A stretch of DNA of 64,000 nucleotides from Phymatolithon calcareum (Eukaryota > Rhodophyta > Florideophyceae > Hapalidiales). Below the pieces are notes generated by a model. That model searched no databases. It was not told the DNA's origin and saw only the letters and a list, made by a program, of their open reading frames with translations. Position 1 is the stretch's first letter. Each line of letters opens with the position of its first letter. Below are positions 44,076-53,373 of the stretch, in pieces. The stretch is taken from assembly GCA_977006965.1 (NCBI GenBank), contig OZ345365.1:2790001-2854000 (forward strand), given 5' to 3'. A program made the translations under genes and the position numbers.

Positions 44076-45841
44076 CCATTCTACGGTCGCGCTCGAGACT
44101 TTATCGTATGAAGATTATAAAATAGTGTCGATATTCCTTGTTCAAACGTATACGACATTGAACCGGTAAGAGACTACAACTGCATGAATGCCGCTATCCT
44201 ATATCAAACACCTCTGCTAAATGGAAATAACTATACAATTTTCTACGCGAAACTATGTAATACCATGCATCACTAAGGCGTTCATGGAGAACAGTTGTCC
44301 TTCCACGGTACTTGGTTGTACGCGACGCCAATCTCCACACAAGGTCAGCTGGAGAGATGATTACATTCGTATTGCCTGAATACCACAATCGTTATTTCAA
44401 ACACGGCTGATAGACGGAATAAGCGAATGATTTACGAAGTGTAAAGCTGAGTTTGCCCCCGTCGCGAAACCCTGGATTTAAATTTAGTCCTCATGTCCCT
44501 CGTCATCGTGATTCTTGCTTATCAGTGCAGCTCGTTTTAGGCCACGTATTTAACATTCAAATGGGATCTTCTTCTCCCGAGAAAATTCACGTATAGTAAA
44601 TTTGTGTGAAATCATGATTAGAGGAGAATTCGCGTCACATGTACGATACAACATGACTCTCTAGCAATCTGGTGTGCCGTGAGCGAGATTACATATCATC
44701 TTCCTAGATATGCCTTATGCGTATCTAGGCCTGTAGAAAGCTGATCTAGGAAGATGAAAAGTATGATTTTCCATTTGTCGTGAGCGGCAGTATGACCCTC
44801 CAGCATTCTAATGTGTCACGAGCTTGTGAGCGAGACTACGACTTTCCAGTACAACTTGCCAGAATTCAATCTCGCCACGGCACATTAGAATGCTGGAAAG
44901 TCATACTGTACATTTTCCTGTATCTCAGACATTAAGCTTGCATATATGCAAGCTGCATATCTAGGATCTATCTAGAAAAGTGGTCTAGGATGTTTCAAAA
45001 TCTTGCAGTTTCGGTCAAGGAACTTTAAAATGCTGGAGAGTTATATCCCGCTCACTCGGTCACGGCACAGTAGAATGCCGTGGAGTCATCTTGCATCGTA
45101 CACGCGACGTAAATGCCCCTCTGATCATGATTTCATTCCAATTTTCTGGCTGAATTTTCTTAGGAGGAGAAGATTCCAATGAGATCATCTCATTTGAATG
45201 GGTCAAGACCTGGCGCAAACGTTCAATACTGACATGAACTCTATAAGTAAATGAAGGGTTTGTGGATGGGGTCAATCACAGCATTACAATTCAAAAATCA
45301 ATCGCCTTTTCCATCTATCAATTTTGTTTGATATAGAGGTGGTTGCATGCAGGCAATACGAATGCACTCTTCTCCCGGCTGACCGTGTGCTCAGATTGGC
45401 GTAGAGTGAAGCCACCTACCGTCGAAGGACATCAGTACTCCCTCTACGCTTTAATGATGCAGAGTATCACAGCATTACGCCTAGAAAACGTATCGCGATA
45501 GCCATCTAGCAGGCTTGTTTATCGCGGCATTCATGCAGTTCTAGTCTCTTTCCGGTTCAACCTTCAATATCCTATGCAGTTCGTTAAAACTAACTTAGGA
45601 ACATCCATACTATTGTATCTTCTTAATATGATAAATTCCCGAACGCGACCGTAGAATGGTATATAGAGATCTATGTTGCAAAATATCGGACGAACATGAA
45701 GCAAGCCATAACGGTGAAGTGCCACGAACACCTTGAACTGCAAAAAAGGCTTGTATGGCCGTTTCTGCACTGCTCTTCGTGCTACTAGCAGGATCGGATG
45801 CAAGAATTGTACTTAATAGTAACTTGTTCCTTCCAGATACT

Positions 45842-45933
45842 TTTGTTTTGAGCAAAGTTTATTTAAAAGCCCCACAGACTTCCGAAGATATGGGCAGGGC
45901 TTCCTCAGTTGCTACCTACCTTCTTGTAGCTCT
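45842..45933 (-). mobile_element. 92-bp LINE tail inserted in the pseudogene, 11-bp target duplication
   Basis: TTCCAGATACT is found at 45831-45841 and 45934-45944. The intact sister gene has a single copy of this motif (around 43893-43903, minus strand) and no insert. The minus-strand reading contains GTCTGTGGGGCTTTTAAATA, the same tail type as the LINE copy ending at 17102. Confidence 0.95.
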
Positions 45934-46499
45934 TTCCAGATACTGCTATGAATGGATCATCAAGCATTCGTCAAGATGGCACCGGCGTTTCCATAAATTC
46001 GTTTGAGCGACAAGTGGCGATAAGCACTAAGCCAGCTGACCCGCAGGGGTCATGTTCCATGAATTGCACCTCCTATCTCCTAGAAAAGCTGGAGCAGTTT
46101 ACATACCCGACAGAGCGCAGGAGATCAAGAAATCTTAGAAGAAACTGAAAGTCATTTTGAAGAAACGCCCATATCTGACCGACGAGGATAACAATAATCT
46201 AGACGAGGCCGTAACTTGTAGACACGCAATGTTGCAAGAGCTTAATGAACGAAACTTCTTCTTCTTCTTTAATGTAGGTTTCGGACTTGTCGAACAACTC
46301 CCCATCCTTACGGCTACAGTAGATTTTAACAGATACGTGTGATATTTGACGTCACAACAGCTCTAAGCCGCACAAAGTGCAGAGCTTAGGGGAGCTTAAC
46401 ATCTAAATCTCTACGAAGCCAATCTTCAGCCGCCGTCCTTCAAAGGGATGACCCGGGTTGGAAACCATTTAGGATGCTCACGGTAGCTTGTCATCCAGT

Positions 46500-46690
46500 T
46501 ACCTTCTTTTAACTCCTTCTGTCCTCTCTCCCAGCTTTCTTGAGCATTGCGTTACACCACTCAGGGCGGAATCCTTGTACTACCAAACTACCAGAAGGTG
46601 ATAGCTTCTCCCATGGGGAGGCCGGAGCACAGCCCTTGCCATTTGAAAAAAACCCTGTCTTGGAACGGGGAAAAATTCCTGGCTCTTCTC
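46500..46690 (+). repeat. Dispersed repeat, second copy at 61360-61550
   Basis: Blocks such as GCGGA-TCCTTGTAC, CCAAACTACCAGAA, GGAAGGCCGGAGCACAGC-like and CTTGCCATT recur in order and in the same orientation at 61360-61550. It is part of the foreign DNA that splits the secreted-protein pseudogene. Confidence 0.75.
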
Positions 46691-46764
46691 GTGTCTCCTT
46701 CCTGTAACGCACAGGTGCACGCGGAGCCGCACCGGTTATGATAGCCGGCCTGTATCAAATCCGC

Positions 46765-47043
46765 TTAAATTTGCAAGAATTCTTCGAAATCCGACGACGG
46801 CGGGGTTGAGTCTGGCATTTCGAGCGTGGCGAGTTCGCGATTCGCCGAGTCCCAGGCGAGCGCGTTCGCGATCGTGCCAGCCATTTCCGGCGGGATTACT
46901 GCCGAAACAAGCGCTTCGTCCAGCTCGATCGCTGCGGCCACTTGCGCCGGCGCGGGCACGGGCGTCCGCGCCGGAAACTTGTCTTGTGTGTGTAGTCCGT
47001 TCGGTCCGGTCATCCTCTCCTCCAAACTCGAGTCAACGCTCAT
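46765..47043 (-). CDS. Short GC-rich open frame, possible retroelement N-terminus
   Basis: This 92-codon frame starts with an ATG at 47043 and runs to a stop at 46765 through an unusually GC-rich island. The translation is Ala/Pro/Glu-rich (KFPARTPVPAPAQVAAAIEL) and acidic at the end. The region just upstream (47080-47235) is a repeat also present at 48140-48320, so the frame may be the start of a gag-like gene behind a repeated 5' region. It lies inside the insertion that splits the pseudogene. No family is recognised. Confidence 0.35.
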   Translation of the reverse strand: MSVDSSLEERMTGPNGLHTQDKFPARTPVPAPAQVAAAIELDEALVSAVIPPEMAGTIANALAWDSANRELATLEMPDSTPPSSDFEEFLQI

Positions 47044-47079
47044 TCACTCTCAGTGATGACATGACGACCGTTTACGATT

Positions 47080-47235
47080 ATTAGTCTATCGTCCGTTAGT
47101 ACTCCTTCCTTTTTACAGGGTGTGCAATTTTAAGCGGCGATCTTTATCGCATCTTATACTAGAACATCTCATCATCGCATGGAGAGATCACACCTATTCA
47201 AGATAAACCCATTCTTTATCTTTTAACTCCTAATG
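47080..47235. repeat. Direct repeat, copy 1 (partner 48140-48320)
   Basis: Shared blocks are ATTAGTCTA-CGTC-GTTAGT, CAGGGTGTGCA, TTTAAGCGGCGAT, ATCGCATCTTA and TTCAAGATAAAC. The downstream copy has an additional GC-rich 16-bp stretch after GTGCA. It could be a solo LTR or a miniature element. Confidence 0.8.
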
Positions 47236-48139
47236 ACTACAAGCTGAACTCTCTGATCTGAATGAAGCCAAGAAAAAAGAAAGAAAACGAACTTGAGATG
47301 TACTGGAAAACATTCTCCGACGAATTGAAACCTGCGTGAAGAAGCTTAAGTATCTTCTTTCCGATTTATTTGACCAGATTATCTCCAGAGTCTGGCGAAG
47401 CCTTTATAAACTTAGCCTGCATTGAATTTTTCGAGAAGGAACCACCTAGTCTGAACCAACTCATTCGATCGTTAAATCAAATTCCTTTTTACTGTCGCTT
47501 CTCTCTGTCCGATTCTTTTACTGTGCGAAAGCCGTTGAATTGTCACTCAGTTTCAATGCAGATCAGCATCTCCTCCGGTCAATTCTGTATTAGACTGTCA
47601 TACATGTATGATCTCAATTCGCAACTCTGCATGTCGAATGGACAGACTAGTTGAACAGCAACACGCCATGTTACACGTCGCCAGTGCTTCTAGTCTTCGA
47701 ACTGCAAGGGCAAAAATGTCTTGACTTTGTCAAGGCACGAGGCCATGGATGTTGTTGTGACATATATTTCTGCAAAGTTCTGCAAAAATAGCTCCTTTTT
47801 TCTCCTCGAGAGGTAATCTTGAAGATAAATCGGTATTCGTCCCATAAACTTGTTTAAATTGAAACTATGGATGGCCCTCTGTGTGCTGTCCCGATAGCTA
47901 TTTATGCCTTTTGACTTGAGCTCCCACAGTAGTGGCAAAACCCGATTAAACTGGATTTTGAAATTCTCGGTGTAGACACGCAATATTGCAGGGCTGTAAT
48001 GAACGACATTATGACCATCGACCTAGGAGCTCTATACAGGCTCCTTGTGATCTATCCACCGACACTGACAGCACAGTATCGTGAACCACTCTTCCAAGAG
48101 GAACAAACGGATTTATCGCAGACGTAGACTAACACTCAA

Positions 48140-48320
48140 CGTAATATTAGTCTAGCGTCGGTTAGTGTCCCCCCTTTTTGCAGGGTGTGCACTCGCTTGC
48201 CCCCGCCCAATTTAAGCGGCGATTCTCATCGCATCTTAAACAGAGGCATCGCATGACAGAGTCATCACCCCTTTTCAAGATAAACTCCAACCCTTATCTT
48301 TTCACTCCCAGTGATTACAT
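48140..48320. repeat. Direct repeat, copy 2 (partner 47080-47235)
   Basis: The same ordered blocks as the first copy, in the same orientation about 1 kb further on. No coding sequence is associated with this copy. Confidence 0.8.
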
Positions 48321-49959
48321 CTGAAACAAAACAATAATCACAGGACGTTCACTTCTTGTCAATCCAATAGCTAACCGGACACTGCGTGCTCACTTGCTGT
48401 TTGTCAAGTTATCCCATATTGACAATGACCTGCACTAGTCTAATCATTCACCTACAGTGCACAACTACGCGCACACTCTCTGTTGTTTAACTACATAAGC
48501 AATAAATCCTTCTCCAGCAGAGGTACGTAAGTAAGCATTAACTAAAAATAGAAACACTTTTGAGCAAAAAAACATCCTCTGGGTACATTGCTAGTGAAGA
48601 ATACACAGTAAATGCTGAGAAAGCACACCAGGTTGTACCGGCGTGGGGAAACAGTTCGTTCGTCAGTCTTAAGTAAAGCTTCCACATTTTGCGTCTCGTG
48701 TCACAGCGATTTTTTTAATCGTATCATGTGAGCTACTTGATCCAGCTTTGTTTCTATCCGAACCTATACCTCGAAGAAGCCTTTTCCTCCTCCAGCTGGA
48801 GAAGCTATTTTTTAAGACTGTACCTCGATTTTCTGCCAAATATCGAAATCGAGCTTTCTGGAAATTTACAAATTTGTATCGGGAACACGAAAAAAGACTC
48901 CCCCAGTTTCAATAGACTTAATTCTCTGCAACGGTCATCCTTATCATTTATTTAAATCAAATGCTATATTATTTTGTCTTCATTATTGATTCCACAATTA
49001 TGAACCATCAAATCTAACCTCGACAGAGCGTAAGCTAAGTTCTTTGATACTTCTTAAATGCTCCAAACTCGATGCCTCCATATACCCTAGAAGGATTTTT
49101 TCAAGATGTATCCACATTTTTGCTGTAATGTGGCCCATGCGTTGTCGCCGAGGACATTGGGAGTTTAAGTTTGGGCATTACTTTGCAAAAATACGGTGCC
49201 TTCCATTTACTGAAGGTGTGTGCTCGAGCGACTTATATACCCCTGGATGAGTGAAGCTAACGATGAAGACACGTGTGGTCTCACATACTGCGTGTCGGCT
49301 GCTACACGTCGTAATGACCGCCTAACCGGTACTATCTTGGTAATGCTGATAATCGTGACTGTTTAAGCACATTGCGAATACGATACCGAGCGCTAGAAGT
49401 ATCGTATGGCCACGGAGGCTCTTCACTCGCAGAGTCGTTATGCGAGAAGAGTAATATTTGATTAATGGTCAATAGAACTGTCTTCTTTTTCAAATTCCTT
49501 TCGAAATGTGTACTGCCACTCGCTAAGACAGCATCAAGTCACTTTCCTCGACTTTTGGTTTTAGAGGGCTTTTACGGCCGGAAAACCAGTACAGTGCATT
49601 GTAGCAAGTGTTTCAGTTTGATAATTTGCAATTAGGAAGGTTTGCTCCTACTCTGCAGTCGCTAAAGTATTGGAATACCCGTCTCTCAAGCAGAATTAAA
49701 CCGGATTTGAAGATGTACTGCCGGCTCTGGGAAGATGCGAAATTTATTGGACTGCGAGAAGTTTCAACGCTTGTAGCGCTTTAAATTTCCTATAATATGG
49801 CGTTCGGGAAACAGCTCGTATGCAAAATTCAAAATGAAGTCATATTTGACAAACGCGCTTATAGAATTGTTCTCCAGTTTTAAGGTACCAGCGACTATAG
49901 CCCGGTTCCAATGCAACCAGTAAATTGGGATATTCGGACACCGCAGTCGCCGTTCCACA
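48321..49959. other. Intergenic, no recognised gene
   Basis: AT-rich sequence with a few frames of 60-75 codons on the plus strand and no motif. It forms the left flank of the LINE insertion; the 13-bp target copy is at 49960-49972. Confidence 0.5.
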
Positions 49960-50091
49960 GTACCAGAAGTCCCCCACCTGGCTTACAAACAGAAGTTAAT
50001 CCAGGAGCAGCTAAAATCGCCATCCCAGAAGCGGCCGAAATAGCTGCGCAAGGGGCAGTAGAAGACTCGAACCACAATTCCGAAGTTCCAA

Positions 50092-51453
50092 ATGATACGA
50101 CATCAGACGCTCTTGCGGGTCCCCAAGAGACAACCACGAAGAATGCTATTTAAGAAGAGGTGGCGTCTGGCAACCTTAAATGTTGGCGGCTCCCCGGAAA
50201 CCCCAACGTACCCAGAGAAAATGATGAGAAACCATGGAATCGACATGGTGGCAATAACAGAAACACATTTGAGACCAGAAGGGAAAATTCGGGCTGATTT
50301 CTTCTCCTTCAACGCAGTGCGCCCGCCTCCTCAGACTGGTCGAAACTCTGGAGGTGTCTCTCTTTTCTTCCGCAACCTTTGTGGAAGCCGACTGATCTTC
50401 AAGCACGCGGAAACAAATTTCCAATTGATTATCGCGCAAGTGGGAGATACGAAAGTTGGAGCTGTCTATATATCGCCGGCAGCAACCAGATCTGAAACTG
50501 ACAAATGCCTCACCATGGTGAATACATATGCACGAGGCAAGGCAATTGTGTGCGGTGATTGGAACGCTCGCCACCTCAGATGGGACCTACGCTCAAATAG
50601 GAGGGACAACCAAATTGTTCGTTGGGCACCAGCTAAGAACTGGGATGTTAAAACCTGGACAGGTTTCAGTTTCCGCGCAAAGCGCTATAAGAGCAACTTC
50701 GACTTTTTCGTAAGCAAAGGCATTACACCGACAGCGGTCAGTTCACCAACTGATGTATGGACTGGTAATACGCAACACCGACCAGTAACAACCAGTTTCC
50801 CGACTCGACAAGAACATAGAAGGGTCCAAAAGCCTCGAATATCGGTGAAGCTATGGAGGGATGACAGAATGCAAGAGCATGTTCGGGAAATATACGGAAA
50901 GACCATTCCAGGAATCGTCGAGGATTTGAAACGGTGCAGTTCCCGTGAACAACTAGACCGACTATACGACAGAAGTGTCGAAACGCTATGTGAACCATGG
51001 AGACAGAAGAAAACAACCCCGCTGCGCTACAAACCGTTTTGGAACACAACTCCTGAACGGATGTCTAAACGTCGCAAGAAACTACACAAGAAAGCTCGTG
51101 AACAGGATTCAGAGGAGGCTTGGCAGCGATATGAGGAATGCCGTAAAGAGATACGGAAGTTGGTGAACAAAAGAAAGCGGCAGCAGTATCACGAATACCT
51201 AGATGATGTAGAAGAAAAGGATGGGTCCAAGGCGATTGAGCAAATCGCGAGAATGCAGAAGATGAGGACAAGAAGAACGTCAAGGAACAAGATGACTGGC
51301 CGTCCATTGCACAAAACACTGTTCACTGCTCACGTGTCCCAGACATGCCGAGATGAAGGAGGATGGCGACAAAGATCCTCCATATGCGCGTCCTTATCAG
51401 AAACGCACTCCTCAAAGCTCCGACCAAGAAGGCCCCAGGGCTGGATGAGGTGA
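50092..51453 (+). CDS. LINE APE-type endonuclease
   Basis: The frame from the ATG at 50092 has 453 codons. The exonuclease-endonuclease-phosphatase motifs are complete: Asn30 (ATLNVGG), Glu57 (AITETHL), Asp156 and Asn158 (CGDWNAR), Asp204 (SNFDFF) and His229 (TQHRPV). This domain nicks target DNA to start target-primed reverse transcription. The C-terminal half is basic and helical (KRKRQQYHEYLDD). After about 51250 the coding potential appears to move to the overlapping -1 frame, which continues into the reverse transcriptase. I read this as one ancestral protein broken by a frameshift, though a natural frameshift cannot be excluded. An overlapping upstream frame ending at 50153 is Ala/Glu-rich. 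Confidence 0.88.
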   Translation: MIRHQTLLRVPKRQPRRMLFKKRWRLATLNVGGSPETPTYPEKMMRNHGIDMVAITETHLRPEGKIRADFFSFNAVRPPPQTGRNSGGVSLFFRNLCGSRLIFKHAETNFQLIIAQVGDTKVGAVYISPAATRSETDKCLTMVNTYARGKAIVCGDWNARHLRWDLRSNRRDNQIVRWAPAKNWDVKTWTGFSFRAKRYKSNFDFFVSKGITPTAVSSPTDVWTGNTQHRPVTTSFPTRQEHRRVQKPRISVKLWRDDRMQEHVREIYGKTIPGIVEDLKRCSSREQLDRLYDRSVETLCEPWRQKKTTPLRYKPFWNTTPERMSKRRKKLHKKAREQDSEEAWQRYEECRKEIRKLVNKRKRQQYHEYLDDVEEKDGSKAIEQIARMQKMRTRRTSRNKMTGRPLHKTLFTAHVSQTCRDEGGWRQRSSICASLSETHSSKLRPRRPQGWMR

Positions 51454-53123
51454 AGACCGAAATGATGAAAGCTGACCTGGATAGAAGTGCAGACCTCGTC
51501 TTTGAGCTGTGGACCGCCTGCGGAAGATGTGGAGTTCTCCCGACAGCGTGGCTAAAAGCGCTCTCAGTCCCGCTGCACAAGAAAGGAGCCCATGACGATC
51601 CAAAAAATTTCCTACCAATATCTTTACTGAGTCAAGTCCGAAAGATTATTGAGTCAGCACTGGATATTATGCTCCGACGAAGATACAAGAACCACAGAAT
51701 CCAACTGGGATTCCAAAAGGGCAAGAGCACGGAGCTAGCAATCTTAAGGGCTCTGGAACTACAGAACCGAGGGCAGGGATGCATTGCAGTATTGGACTTG
51801 ACGGCAGCGTACGACACAGTCCCACGAAAGTACTTGCAAGAGCGAATGAGAGTTGTTCTACCACAAGACCTATGCGAGATGATCGAGGCTTTCTTGACAC
51901 CGTCATGGGTATCAACGATTGGCGATCCCCAGCAAAAGTGGTTTCTAATCGACAGGGGAGTACCTCAGGGATGCCCGCTGAGCCCAAATTTGTATAATCT
52001 ATTCATGGACGAATTCGCAGAAAGAATAAGCCAAGTTCCAAGGGATGTTGCCGACGTGGCAGCAGTTCTTTTCGCGGACGACGTGCTCCTAACGGCAAAA
52101 TCACCAGTCGGACTACAGAGACTGTTAAATATTTCTTCGCAATGGGCAAGAGATAGACAAATGAGGTGGAACACGAAAGCCGGGAAGAGCGAAGTTCTTC
52201 TCTCCGAAGGCACAAGATCACCCACATTCAATCTTTCCGGGAAAACGCTGACAAAAGTCAAAGAAGTCCCATACCTTGGCATATCACTCAGCAGTGAGGG
52301 AGTTACCGACAAGAAAATGCTTGAACGCATCCGACAGGCCAAGATAGCAGTGTATCAGCTGAGATCCCTTGGTGTAACAGCCCGGGGACTCAGCCCCTTA
52401 AAAGCAATCAAGATGTACAAGGCCTTGATACAGCCAAGATGGGAATATGCCATACACCTGACGCCACGGACGACAAGAGTTCAAACAGCTATTGCAGACG
52501 TGGAGAAGACTTTTTTCGGACAAGTATTTGGTCCAATCGCAAAAAATCGAACCGCGAGACTTCGTCTTCTCTGTCGCATACATAATGCGGAAGACAGAAG
52601 ATTAGTTCTAGCGTTACGAATGCTTGAACGAGCCAGAAGAAGGAAAATGGGCTTGCTCGCAGTCCCAAGAGAGGAAAGAGACGTTGAGGAATTGCAATGG
52701 GTGTGTCGTGACATATCATCAATGTTACATCACGACCTATTCGAGACGGCACTAACCTATCTCAAGCAGCGAGTTTCAGCAAAATCGTTGAGGGACCTGC
52801 TCTTTAAAGACGAAGGAGAAGGCTTGGAGGCGAGCAGAAAGAGGAATATTCCTTATGATATTCCCGGGTCTACTCCCGCCATCATCAGACTACCGAAAGC
52901 ACGTCTCCGCCAATTGGCGATTAAATGGGCATTCGGACGCTTTCCCCCATTGAGTACCACACTTCTGGAAGACAAATTCGGTGAAATCGTACCAACTCTC
53001 ATGAACAAGCTCGAAGTGTACCTTCAAAGATATCGACTAACAGAAGAGGAGACTAGTGAGACTGAAAAGGCACTTGACAAAGTACTATTCCTCACAATCG
53101 TCTTTTATGACGACATGGAATAG
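51363..53123 (+). CDS. LINE reverse transcriptase
   Basis: This uninterrupted frame of 586 codons carries all RT motifs: KAPGLDEVKTE (motif 0/1 region), LGFQKGKST, Asp145 and Asp151 in VLDLTAAYD (motif A), GVPQGCPLSP (motif B), Asp239-Asp240 in LFADDVLL (motif C) and WNTKAGKSEVL (motif D/E). A helical C-terminal domain of about 250 residues follows. The same frame just upstream has a TGA at 51354 and coding-like sequence before it, so the ATG at 51363 is probably not the natural start of the ancestral protein. The RT itself appears undamaged. Confidence 0.93.
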   Translation: MATKILHMRVLIRNALLKAPTKKAPGLDEVKTEMMKADLDRSADLVFELWTACGRCGVLPTAWLKALSVPLHKKGAHDDPKNFLPISLLSQVRKIIESALDIMLRRRYKNHRIQLGFQKGKSTELAILRALELQNRGQGCIAVLDLTAAYDTVPRKYLQERMRVVLPQDLCEMIEAFLTPSWVSTIGDPQQKWFLIDRGVPQGCPLSPNLYNLFMDEFAERISQVPRDVADVAAVLFADDVLLTAKSPVGLQRLLNISSQWARDRQMRWNTKAGKSEVLLSEGTRSPTFNLSGKTLTKVKEVPYLGISLSSEGVTDKKMLERIRQAKIAVYQLRSLGVTARGLSPLKAIKMYKALIQPRWEYAIHLTPRTTRVQTAIADVEKTFFGQVFGPIAKNRTARLRLLCRIHNAEDRRLVLALRMLERARRRKMGLLAVPREERDVEELQWVCRDISSMLHHDLFETALTYLKQRVSAKSLRDLLFKDEGEGLEASRKRNIPYDIPGSTPAIIRLPKARLRQLAIKWAFGRFPPLSTTLLEDKFGEIVPTLMNKLEVYLQRYRLTEEETSETEKALDKVLFLTIVFYDDME

Positions 53124-53373
53124 ACCAAGACAAAATAGAACGGCGACGCTGAGATTCCTACGAACAGGACAAGTGGACTCTAAGCTTTTCCCTCCACCTT
53201 CTCTGGAGGAGGGTTTTTGCAGCTAGGACTACGACGATAGCAACGAGCTTTTGCGGGCTTTAACGGAGCTACCAAGGTAGTAGCATCTGAAACGCATCTC
53301 CCTTACAGTCTTATGAGTGTTTCTGAGGGCGCTTAATAAATTCAAAATTCAAAAAAAAAAGTACCAGAAGTCC

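Larger units (their letters stand above)
43461..47390. repeat. Head-to-head inverted duplication centred near 44870
   Basis: The gene at 43461-44003 and its promoter and upstream region to about 44850 are mirrored on the other strand from about 44880 to 46245, with the C-terminus further on at 47245-47390. Matching blocks include the promoter (44060-44100 with 45640-45680), an upstream block (44165-44385 with 45345-45555), and a block at 44560-44690 with 45055-45195 (GAAATCATGAT, TGTACGAT, ATGACTC). Nearer the centre the motif CAGCATTCTAATGTG occurs at 44801-44815 and inverted at 44884-44898. Identity looks moderate, with many indels. Confidence 0.9.
45735..47390 (+). pseudogene. Broken duplicate of the small secreted protein gene
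   Basis: The order of the intact gene is retained: a signal peptide (ALLFVLLAGSDARIVLNSN), SSSIRQDGTGVSINSFERQV, SCSMNCTSYL, then KKRPYLTDEDNNNLDEA. After about 1 kb of foreign DNA come traces of the C-terminus (LSDLNEAKKKERKR at about 47255 and KKLKYLLSDLFDQIIS at about 47340-47390). Defects are many: the start codon equivalent to 44003 is TTG (about 45733), a 92-bp LINE tail is inserted at 45842-45933, there are frameshifts around 46100-46160, and a second large insertion begins between about 46245 and 46400 and ends near 47240. It cannot make the protein. Confidence 0.9.
49973..53360 (+). mobile_element. Nearly intact LINE retrotransposon with 13-bp target duplication
   Basis: GTACCAGAAGTCC occurs at 49960-49972 and again at 53361-53373, directly after the element's ten-A tail, so the insertion is exactly delimited at 3388 bp. 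It encodes an APE-type endonuclease and a reverse transcriptase. The 3' untranslated part has a small hairpin (CCTCCAC...GGAGG at about 53191-53209) and ends with CAGTCTTATGAGTGT, GAGGGCGCTTAATAAA and A-rich DNA. There is no ORF1 and no RNase H domain. The 5' end may be truncated; only about 180 bp precede the endonuclease domain. Confidence 0.96.

Noticed and set aside
47080-48320. The two direct repeats as LTRs of one retrotransposon
   Set aside because: The DNA between them is the tail of the secreted-protein pseudogene and unrelated sequence, not retroelement coding DNA.
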